This document shows positions 21,989 through 29,715 of a stretch of 64,000 bases of DNA, one piece after another; position 1 is the first letter of the stretch, and every line of letters begins with the position of its first letter. This DNA is from Streptosporangiaceae bacterium. GTDB taxonomy: Bacteria > Actinomycetota > Actinomycetes > Streptosporangiales > Streptosporangiaceae. A program made the translations under genes and the position numbers. The DNA lies in assembly GCA_019245115.1 (NCBI GenBank), contig JAFARZ010000283.1:1-64000 (forward strand), given 5' to 3'. The notes below the pieces were generated by a model that made no database searches, was not told the origin of the DNA, and was given only the letters and a program-made list of their open reading frames with translations.

Positions 21989-22477
21989 ATGCGAATCTCG
22001 GCGGCCGCGCGACGTCTCGGCACATCCCCCAGAATGCTTCGTTACCGCGAAGAGCTGGGCCTGCTTCCTGAGGTACGAGACCGGTACCCCGGGGCGCGTT
22101 CGGCCGCGTCGCCGGGGCATTCGGCAGCATCGCCGGGGCGTTCGGCCGCGTCGGGAGGGCGTTCGGCCGCGTCGGGAGGGCGTTCGGCGGCGTCGGGAGA
22201 GCGTTCGGGGGCGTCGGGGGGGCCGCACGGACCGGCGCATCGCCAGTTCAGCGAGGCGGACATCGCCGCGGTGGCCGCCGCGCTCGAGCTGGAGAAGCGC
22301 TACGACATCAGCCCAGCGGCCCTGGCCTTCGGCCTGCGCGTGCTGGCCGAGCCATCGGTACGCGCGGCGGTCGCCGACCTCGCCCGCCGGCTCGGTCGAA
22401 TACCCCCCACCCCCAGCCGCGCCCTCGACTTCGAAAAAGAACGCGCCCTCCGCCTCCTCCAACACCCCCACCGCTGA
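21989..22477 (+). CDS. MerR family transcriptional regulator with a 7-aa tandem-repeat linker
   Basis: MRISAAARRLGTSPRMLRYREELGLLPEV HTH, then GGRSAAS repeats. Confidence 0.85.
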   Translation: MRISAAARRLGTSPRMLRYREELGLLPEVRDRYPGARSAASPGHSAASPGRSAASGGRSAASGGRSAASGERSGASGGPHGPAHRQFSEADIAAVAAALELEKRYDISPAALAFGLRVLAEPSVRAAVADLARRLGRIPPTPSRALDFEKERALRLLQHPHR

Positions 22478-22515
22478 ATCGCCGTCTGAGAACCCGGCTC
22501 TTACGACATCGATGG

Positions 22516-22720
22516 CGCTGGGCCGGATGTCGCTGGGCCGGATGTCGCTGGGCCGGACAAATCCTCCACGCAGCGCGATGAATGGCGCCATCCTCACGCC
22601 GCCCTCGACCTCCCCGTCCTCGCGCCCCCTCCTTCCGTCCCCGCCCGCCCCTTCCGTCCCCGCCTTACGTCGCGCCCCCTCCTTCCGTCCCCGCGTACCC
22701 TCGTTCCGTCCCCGCCCGCC
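22516..22720. repeat. Low-complexity intergenic repeats: gctgggccggatgtc x3, then ccttccgtccccgc-type units
   Basis: cgcgccccctccttccgtccccgc is perfect at 22621-22644 and 22671-22694. Confidence 0.85.
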
Positions 22721-22770
22721 CCGACATTTCGGCATTCGTCCGGTTTTGCTCGCGCGGTGGTCAGTCATCT

Positions 22771-22848
22771 ATGGAAGATAGGAGCCCTCTGGAAGAAAGG
22801 GCGCCGGAAACCGGTGCCCTTTCTTCCGCAGAGCGCTTTTATTCCGCG
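22771..22848 (+). repeat. Dispersed stem-loop element, copy 1
   Basis: About 69/78 identical by hand alignment to the reverse complement of 53503-53580; hairpin GGAAGAAAGGGC...GCCCTTTCTTCC followed by GCTTTTATT. Confidence 0.85.
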
Positions 22849-23088
22849 TCGTTGCGCTCCACCGTTGTCCACGTAACGGTCATATCCTGGCAAAAACCGG
22901 CGGCCATTCACTATGGGACGCCCACTTTTCGGAGGGTAAGTGTTCGCAGCCGTAAGTGTGGTCGGGCGTCACTGAGCTGGCCATATCCCATATCCGGAAA
23001 TGTCGGGCGTGGACCCTTGCGGCGGAGAGCTGCTGATCCTATATGGCGGATCACACTGAGCCGATGCGGGAAATCGGGTCGCAGGCGG

Positions 23089-24342
23089 TCATGTCTCGGA
23101 CTGGCGGGGGATGTGTCGGGGTTCGGCGGTTCTGGAGGCTGACGGAGAATTGGACGGCGACGGAGAATCGGAGGGCGACGAGGACTTGGACGGCGAGGGG
23201 GAATTGGAGGATGACGAGGACCTGGACGGCGACTTGGACGGCGAGGGGGACTTGGGGGGTGACGAGGACTTGGGGGGTGACGGGGAATTTGGCGGGGCGG
23301 GGGGTTTCGGGGGGGAGGGGGAGTCGAGGACGCGGGCGGGGCGGATGTGACGGCCGCGGAGGACGGCGCGGATCGAGGGATCGGTCTGGTCGGATCGCGC
23401 CGGGCGGTAGATGTCCGGCTCAAGGTAGATCGTGTCGGCGATCGGGACCACGGTCCGCACCCGGCGCTCGGCGGCGTCGATACCCGATGCGATCTGGGTG
23501 GCCACGTCGTCCGACCGGACCGCGATCTTCGCGGCGACCAGGATTGAATCCGGGCCGATGTGCACGGTCCGCAGGTGGATGACGCGCTCGACCTCCGGAC
23601 CGTCCTCGATGGCGGTCACGATCGCGCGCTCAACCTCCGCGCTCGCCGCCTCGCCGATGAGGAGGCTCTTCGTCTCCACGGCCAGAATGGCCGCCGCGCA
23701 GGCCAGCAGCACGCCGATAGCCAGGGACCCGGCTCCGTCCCATACTCCGCTGCGAGTCAGCCAGGCCAGCGACACGCCCACGAACGCGAACCCCAGCCCG
23801 AGCAGGGCAGCCATGTCCTCCAGCAGCACCACCGGTAGTTCCGGGGCCTTGGCCCGCCGGATGAACGTCCCCCAACCCCGCCCCGCGCGGACCTGGTTCG
23901 CCTCCTTGATCCCGGTACGCAACGAGAACGTTTCGAGCACCGCGGCGATCCCGAGAACGGCCAGCGCCACCCCGGCGTCGTGGACCTCTCCCGGATTCAG
24001 CATCTTGTGGACGCCGTCGTACATGGAGAACGCCGCACCGACGGTGAACAACATCACCGACACCACGAACCCGTAAAAGTACCGCTCCCGGCCGTATCCG
24101 AACGGATGCTCCTCGGAGCGCGGGCGATCGGCACGGCCGCGACCGATGAGCAGCAGTACTTCGTTGCCGGTGTCGGCGAGCGAATGCACGGATTCCGCCA
24201 ACATCGACGCGGACCCGGTCAGCGCGAAAGCGCCGAATTTCACCGCCGCGATGCCGAGGTTGGCGAGCAGCGCGGCCAGCACCGCCCGCATACCCTGGAC
24301 CGCTTTCATCCCAAGTACCGTACCAGTGAGGACGTCACTCAA
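23089..24342 (-). CDS. Cation diffusion facilitator family transporter with low-complexity Ser/Pro/Lys tail
   Basis: GSASMLAESVHSLADTGNEVLLLIG...HPFGYGRERYFYGFV; tail SPSPPKSSSPPKSPSPSKSPS. Confidence 0.92.
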   Translation of the reverse strand: MSDVLTGTVLGMKAVQGMRAVLAALLANLGIAAVKFGAFALTGSASMLAESVHSLADTGNEVLLLIGRGRADRPRSEEHPFGYGRERYFYGFVVSVMLFTVGAAFSMYDGVHKMLNPGEVHDAGVALAVLGIAAVLETFSLRTGIKEANQVRAGRGWGTFIRRAKAPELPVVLLEDMAALLGLGFAFVGVSLAWLTRSGVWDGAGSLAIGVLLACAAAILAVETKSLLIGEAASAEVERAIVTAIEDGPEVERVIHLRTVHIGPDSILVAAKIAVRSDDVATQIASGIDAAERRVRTVVPIADTIYLEPDIYRPARSDQTDPSIRAVLRGRHIRPARVLDSPSPPKPPAPPNSPSPPKSSSPPKSPSPSKSPSRSSSSSNSPSPSKSSSPSDSPSPSNSPSASRTAEPRHIPRQSET

Positions 24343-25483
24343 TCCGCGCCGGAAGATCCCGGATCACATCGGCCTGGCCTGGGTCGATGCCAGAAGCAAT
24401 GCCCAGGTACACGCTCGCGTAGTCAGTGAGCTGGACGACCGCGGCCAGCCGCAAGAGCGGATGCTCTCCTTCCGTGGCCAGCTCGGACACCGAGATCCCG
24501 CGCTGGCTGGCGAGCTCACCGATCGTGGTGGCGATGTCCTGGGTGGTCACTCGCTCGCGGAGCTCCACGTCGGTGATGATGACGAGCCGCAACGGGAACT
24601 GCGGGATTTCTCCGGCGAACGGCCCGTCGAAGGTGCCAAGCTGGTTGTACTTGACCTCGGGCAGGATGCCCGCTATGGCGGGGCATTTCGCGTTCTCGTT
24701 GAGCTGGCTGGCGAACCGCGTCGCCACCACCGCGGTCAGCGGGGATGTCCCCCAGATCATCGGCAGGCCACCCATGAGGTCAAGCCCGAGGGACTTACCC
24801 GGATTGACGAACGACTCACTCGCCGGGCGGCATTGGTGCGAGACTTCCTCCAGCCGCCCCGCGGTCTGCTCGTAGACCTCCGCGCCTATCTGGGCGATGC
24901 CCAGCCGTTCCGCCACCACCAGCAGCGGAACTGTCAGTGCCCACAGGGTCTGACGCGGCAGCACAGTGCCCGCCTGATCCACCTTGACGAAAGGCGCCCG
25001 GGCTTGCTCCGCGATGCGGTGCAGCGGCGACGCTTCGGCGCCGACGCCGACCAGCCGGCAACCGCGCCGGGCCGCCTCCCGCGCCACCGCCAGTGTCTCG
25101 TGCGTCGTGCCCGAAGACGAGACCGCGAAGACCAGATCCGCCGCGCCAACCCAGCCGGGCAGCCGGCCCGCGCGCAATGTCAGCACCTGAACCGCGACGC
25201 CCGCGCCGCACACCACGCCGAGGATGTCCCCCGCCGTCCCTGAGCTCCCCATCCCCGCCACCACGATGGCGCGTGGCCTGGCGTCCGGGGTGAACGCGGA
25301 CAGGTCCGTCTCAGCACATGCCCGCACCGCGGTGCGCACCTGCGCGGCGGACGAGGCCACCTGCCGCAGCATTTCGGCGGGGTCGGCCGCCTCGACTACA
25401 TCGGGCGTGTCCAGCCGATCAGCGGCCAGCGCGAACTCGGCGCCATCCCACAGGTCGCCCTGGTCCGGGCCATCCTCACTCAA
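24335..25483 (-). CDS. SIS domain protein, phosphoglucose/phosphomannose isomerase-like
   Basis: VVAGMGSSGTAGDIL, VFAVSSSGTTHETL, QLNENAKCPAIAGILPE; TTG start overlapping the Trm112 stop. Confidence 0.88.
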   Translation of the reverse strand: MSEDGPDQGDLWDGAEFALAADRLDTPDVVEAADPAEMLRQVASSAAQVRTAVRACAETDLSAFTPDARPRAIVVAGMGSSGTAGDILGVVCGAGVAVQVLTLRAGRLPGWVGAADLVFAVSSSGTTHETLAVAREAARRGCRLVGVGAEASPLHRIAEQARAPFVKVDQAGTVLPRQTLWALTVPLLVVAERLGIAQIGAEVYEQTAGRLEEVSHQCRPASESFVNPGKSLGLDLMGGLPMIWGTSPLTAVVATRFASQLNENAKCPAIAGILPEVKYNQLGTFDGPFAGEIPQFPLRLVIITDVELRERVTTQDIATTIGELASQRGISVSELATEGEHPLLRLAAVVQLTDYASVYLGIASGIDPGQADVIRDLPARIE

Positions 25484-25653
25484 TCGCGGCGCGCCTCATC
25501 TACCAGCAGCACCGGGATGCCGTCACGGACCGGATAGGCCAACCCGCATTCCTCGTTGGTGCACACCAACTCGCTGGCCTCGTCGTCGGCGCGCAGGGGC
25601 GCGTGACACTGCGGACAGGCCAGGATTTCCATCAGCCAGTCATCGATCTGCAT
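25480..25653 (-). CDS. Trm112 family protein
   Basis: Manual translation: MQIDDWLMEILACPQCHAPLRADDEASELVCTNEECGLAYPVRDGIPVLLVDEARRD. Confidence 0.93.
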   Translation of the reverse strand: MQIDDWLMEILACPQCHAPLRADDEASELVCTNEECGLAYPVRDGIPVLLVDEARRD

Positions 25654-25654
25654 A

Positions 25655-27001
25655 TCAGCCTTCCCGGACGATGCTCAGGACTTCGTCGCGGATGCGGGCC
25701 ATTGTTTCCTCGGTGTCCGCCTCCGCGTTGAGCCGCAGCAGCGGCTCGGTGTTGGACGGACGCAGGTTGAACCACCACTCGTGCTCGCCCACGGTCAGGC
25801 CGTCGAGCTGATCGGTGGTGATCCCGGGACGGCTCTCGAACGCCGCCCTGACCCGCGCGGTCGCCTCGGCCTGGTCGGAGACCTCGGAGTTGATCTCGCC
25901 ACTGGCGTAATACCGCGAGTACTCCGCCGTCACGGCGGACAGCGGCTTTGTCTGGGTGCCCAGGGCCGCGAGCACGTGCAGCGCGGCGAGCATGCCGGAG
26001 TCGGCGAACCAGAAGTCCCTGAAGTAGAAGTGCCCGGAGTGCTCACCACCGAACACCGCTCCGGTCTCCGCCATCTTGGCCTTGATGAACGAGTGCCCCA
26101 CCCGGGTGCGCACCGGATTTCCGCCATGCTCCCGGACGATCTCCGGCACCGCCCGCGAGGTGATCAGGTTGTGGTTGATCGTCGCACCCGGCTCGCTGGC
26201 CAGTTCCCGCGCGGCGATCAGCGCGGTCAGCACCGACGGCGAGACGATCTCACCCCGCTCATCCACCACGAAACAACGATCCGCGTCGCCGTCGAAGGCA
26301 AGCCCGATGTCGGCGCCATATTCGCGGACGGCGGCCTGCAGATCCCGCATGTTGGCCGGCTCGATCGGATTCGCCTCGTGATTGGGGAACGTGCCGTCCA
26401 GCTCGAAGTACATCGGGATCAGCGTTACCGGCAAGCCATCGAACACCTGCGGCACCGTATAGCCAGCCATCCCGTTGCCGGCGTCCACGGCCACCGTCAG
26501 CGGCCGGATGCTCGACACGTCCACCAGCTTGCGCAGGTGGTCGGCGTAGCCCGGGAGCAGGTCTACCGATGTGACCGTGCCGGGTTCTGGAAGAGATACC
26601 ACCGACCGTTCGCCATAAGCCTGAATTTCCTTCAGGCCGGTCTCGATCCCCACCGGCCTCGCCCCTGCGCGGCACAGCTTGATGCCGTTGTACCGCTGCG
26701 GGTTGTGGCTCGCGGTGATCATCGCGCCGGGGATGCCAAGATCGCCGCTGGCGTAGTACAGCATGTCCGTCGAGCCGAGGCCCCCGGCCAGGACGTCCGC
26801 GCCCCGCGCCGCGGCACCGCGGCCGAACGCGTCCGCCAGCGGCGGCGACGAGGTGCGCATGTCATGCATGATGACGATCTGCTTGGCCTCGGTGACCTGG
26901 ACGAACGCGGCACCAACCGCTTCCGCCACGCTCTCGTCGAGCTGGTCGGGTACGACACCTCTGATGTCGTACGCCTTCACGATGTTGGCGAGATCGCCCA
27001 A
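25655..27001 (-). CDS. manB: Phosphomannomutase/phosphoglucomutase
   Basis: IVKAYDIRGVVPDQL, MITASHNPQRYNGIKLC, FDGDADRCFVVDE. Confidence 0.95.
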   Translation of the reverse strand: MGDLANIVKAYDIRGVVPDQLDESVAEAVGAAFVQVTEAKQIVIMHDMRTSSPPLADAFGRGAAARGADVLAGGLGSTDMLYYASGDLGIPGAMITASHNPQRYNGIKLCRAGARPVGIETGLKEIQAYGERSVVSLPEPGTVTSVDLLPGYADHLRKLVDVSSIRPLTVAVDAGNGMAGYTVPQVFDGLPVTLIPMYFELDGTFPNHEANPIEPANMRDLQAAVREYGADIGLAFDGDADRCFVVDERGEIVSPSVLTALIAARELASEPGATINHNLITSRAVPEIVREHGGNPVRTRVGHSFIKAKMAETGAVFGGEHSGHFYFRDFWFADSGMLAALHVLAALGTQTKPLSAVTAEYSRYYASGEINSEVSDQAEATARVRAAFESRPGITTDQLDGLTVGEHEWWFNLRPSNTEPLLRLNAEADTEETMARIRDEVLSIVREG

Positions 27002-27035
27002 TTCCGCCTCCCGTACAAGACCTGTACGTGAGAGC

Positions 27036-27401
27036 CTATCGGTCCTTGGGCGGTCCGGACTTCAGTACCCGAAGGTGACCACGGCGGCCGACCTCGACAC
27101 CCTGGCCGACGGGTTCGGAATCCCGCTTCGCGCGCGGCCTCGACTCCATCACCGCGTTGGCGAGAGCCTCCAGGTCATCCTCCCGGTCCCGGGCGTCGTC
27201 CGGATCCACCGGGAGGCGCACCACGTCCCAGCCACGCGGGGCGGTTAGCCGGGCGGCGTGCTTCTCGCACAGGTCGTAGCAATGCGGCTCCACATAGGCG
27301 GCCAGCGGGCCGAGCACCGCCGTGGACTCGCGATAGACGTAAGTCAGCGTGTAAACGGGCGGATGCTTGCACGCGGTGCGCGAGCAGCAACGGGAACCCA
27401 C
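27036..27401 (-). CDS. DUF3499 family protein
   Basis: CSRTACKHPPVYTLTYVYRESTAVLGPLA...CEKHAARLTAPRGWDVV. Confidence 0.92.
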   Translation of the reverse strand: MGSRCCSRTACKHPPVYTLTYVYRESTAVLGPLAAYVEPHCYDLCEKHAARLTAPRGWDVVRLPVDPDDARDREDDLEALANAVMESRPRAKRDSEPVGQGVEVGRRGHLRVLKSGPPKDR

Positions 27402-27615
27402 CGGCTCACCTCGCTCACATCGTTGGCATGGCCATGTGTCATGGCCTGACCAATCCCTGCCGACTTGTCATGGCCGACATCGGCCCGCGCGCGTCGGATA
27501 CTCCGATGACGCTATCCGTCCGCGGGCGGTAGCGCCACCACCTCCCGCGACGTGTCGTGCTTTGCACGTTGTGCCCGTTCAGGCACCGCGTACGCCAGCG
27601 GTACGCTCTGTGACT

Positions 27616-28194
27616 GTGACGTCGAGTTCAGAGGTTGACGGCGAGGCCGCGGGCGGGTCCGGCGCTTCGGGCGGGTCCGGCGTTTCGGGCGGGTCCGGCG
27701 TTTCGGGCGGCGGCGCGGGTGCTGGGCCGGGACGCGCGCCCGGTGGCCGGGCCCGACGGCGGGACCGACACGGGCGTGGTCTGCGCGGGCGGCTGGTGCC
27801 ACCTGGCGTACCGTTGTACCGGAGCCGCTCAGAGCAGTTCGACGACCTGGTACTCGAGGCGGTGGCGCGGCTCGAGCCGCGCTGGGAGGCCGAACTCTCC
27901 GACGTGGAGTTCGCGGTCCAGGAGGTGCCGGACGCGGATTTCCTCGCCGCTAACGACGCGGGGCCCAACGGCGGCGTGCCGCTCGCCCGGGTGGTACAGA
28001 GATCACCATCCGATGGCGACGGATCGCAGTCCGGGCCGCGGATCATACTGTTCCGGCGGCCGCTGCTGGCCCGCGCCGAGGACGAAGATGAACTGAGCGA
28101 TCTGGTGTTCGACGTGATCGTCGAGGAGTTCGCCGAGGTGCTTGGCGTAGATCCGGAAACGATCGACCCTGGATATGGGGACGCGGGTTTCTAG
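27616..28194 (+). CDS. Metallopeptidase-family (zincin-like) protein
   Basis: FDDLVLEAVARLEPRWEAELSDVEFAVQEVP; N-terminal GGSGVS repeats; alternative GTG at 27610. Confidence 0.8.
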   Translation: MTSSSEVDGEAAGGSGASGGSGVSGGSGVSGGGAGAGPGRAPGGRARRRDRHGRGLRGRLVPPGVPLYRSRSEQFDDLVLEAVARLEPRWEAELSDVEFAVQEVPDADFLAANDAGPNGGVPLARVVQRSPSDGDGSQSGPRIILFRRPLLARAEDEDELSDLVFDVIVEEFAEVLGVDPETIDPGYGDAGF

Positions 28195-29715
28195 CTACGG
28201 GGATATCGCCGTGTAAGAGGCGCGGACGGGAGGCAGGCCGGTCGTGATCAGGGCGCTGACCGCCGGAACGATGGAGACCACCGCGGTCTGGCCGTGCGTC
28301 TCGATCCTGGCGGCGTAAACGGGCCCGGATCCGCCGAGCGGAGTGATCACGACCGCAAAAGGCGCTCCGCCCCTGGTCCCCGGGGGCGCCTTGACCGACT
28401 CGGCCAGCGTACGGCCGGGCGGGATCGCGACGGTCTGGGTGGCGGGCTGAGCGCCTTCGGCGACCTCGGTCAGCCGGACCTGTCCCGCTACTCCCGGAGC
28501 GGAGAGCGCGACCGAAGCCGCGAACCCGCCGGTCGTCGGATTGCCCGCGATAACGGCCTGCTGGGCGATGGGCGCGGTGGCCGCGGTGAACGTGCCCAGC
28601 CCGGTGCCCGGCACCAGCACCGCCGCGGTCACCGGGACGTTCGAGCTGAGCTCGAGCGCGGCGCCAGCCCCTCCGATCGGCGTGAGCTGAACAGCGGAGG
28701 CGGACTGCCCGGGCAGGTCTATCGACTGCGAGCCGAACGGCTGGTAGTGACCCTGCGCGGTAATCGCGACCACGCTGACCTTGGCGGCGGTGTTGCCGGG
28801 GACGACGAGGAACAGGCTGGCGGCGGTGCCCGAGGGTGGAACTCCGGGTATCACCAGGCCTGTCGACGGCGGGGCCGCGCTGGGCAGCCAACTGGTCTGG
28901 CCGTGCGATGAGCCCTCGGCGACGTTGGCGGCCACGCGCCCCGTGCTGGTGTGGACCTCGATCGCCATGACGCTGGCCCCGCCAGCCTGCGACGACAGCG
29001 ACTCCGTGACAAGTGTGTGAGGTGGCACGTTGATGCCGCTGTCTTCGGCGGACTGGACCGCGCCCGCGTCGGTGATGACATTCAGGTTCACGGTCGCCGC
29101 CAGCGAGTCGACGTTCATGAGGTCGAGCTGGATCTGGGCGGCGCCGTCCTGCTGGCCGGGTCCGACGAACCAGGTATCCGCGTTCGGCTCAGCGCAGCGG
29201 ACACTGGCCTGGCCAGAAGCGTCAGCGACCTCCGCCTCCAGCCCCTGGGCCATAGCGCCCTGCGCCACGATCGACCAACCCTGCTGCTTGGTCACGTTCG
29301 TGGTGGCGGGTACCGAGATCAGGGACAAGGTGTTCACGGCGGTGATGCTGGCGGGGTTCGCGGGGGTGGTCTGCGCCGCGCCGTGGGTGGAGCCGGTTGG
29401 CAGCGGGGTCAGGACGGCTGAGTTCGCGGGGCCCGCAGGGGCCGCGGGGCCCGCAGGGGCCGCGGTGGCCGCGAACGCGGCGATACGGCTCTGGCCGGCG
29501 TCCGCGCCGGGCGGGCAGGCGCGGATAGCGGTGCTGATCGGGACCTGACGGATCAGCGTGGCGGTGCTGCGGATAGCCTTCGACGTGGTGGCCTGGGTTG
29601 CCGTCGCTGAAGTGGCGGGCTTGATGAGGGTCACGGCGCCGATGGCGGCCAGCGCGACCAGCACCAAGGCCACGGGCACGAACCGGCCCACGCCGCCGGG
29701 AAGCGCCCGGGTCAT
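28195..29715 (-). CDS. DUF5719 family protein
   Basis: Single N-terminal TM, secreted Ala/Gly/Val-rich sequence, conserved position between metallopeptidase and GT2. Confidence 0.8.
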   Translation of the reverse strand: MTRALPGGVGRFVPVALVLVALAAIGAVTLIKPATSATATQATTSKAIRSTATLIRQVPISTAIRACPPGADAGQSRIAAFAATAAPAGPAAPAGPANSAVLTPLPTGSTHGAAQTTPANPASITAVNTLSLISVPATTNVTKQQGWSIVAQGAMAQGLEAEVADASGQASVRCAEPNADTWFVGPGQQDGAAQIQLDLMNVDSLAATVNLNVITDAGAVQSAEDSGINVPPHTLVTESLSSQAGGASVMAIEVHTSTGRVAANVAEGSSHGQTSWLPSAAPPSTGLVIPGVPPSGTAASLFLVVPGNTAAKVSVVAITAQGHYQPFGSQSIDLPGQSASAVQLTPIGGAGAALELSSNVPVTAAVLVPGTGLGTFTAATAPIAQQAVIAGNPTTGGFAASVALSAPGVAGQVRLTEVAEGAQPATQTVAIPPGRTLAESVKAPPGTRGGAPFAVVITPLGGSGPVYAARIETHGQTAVVSIVPAVSALITTGLPPVRASYTAISP

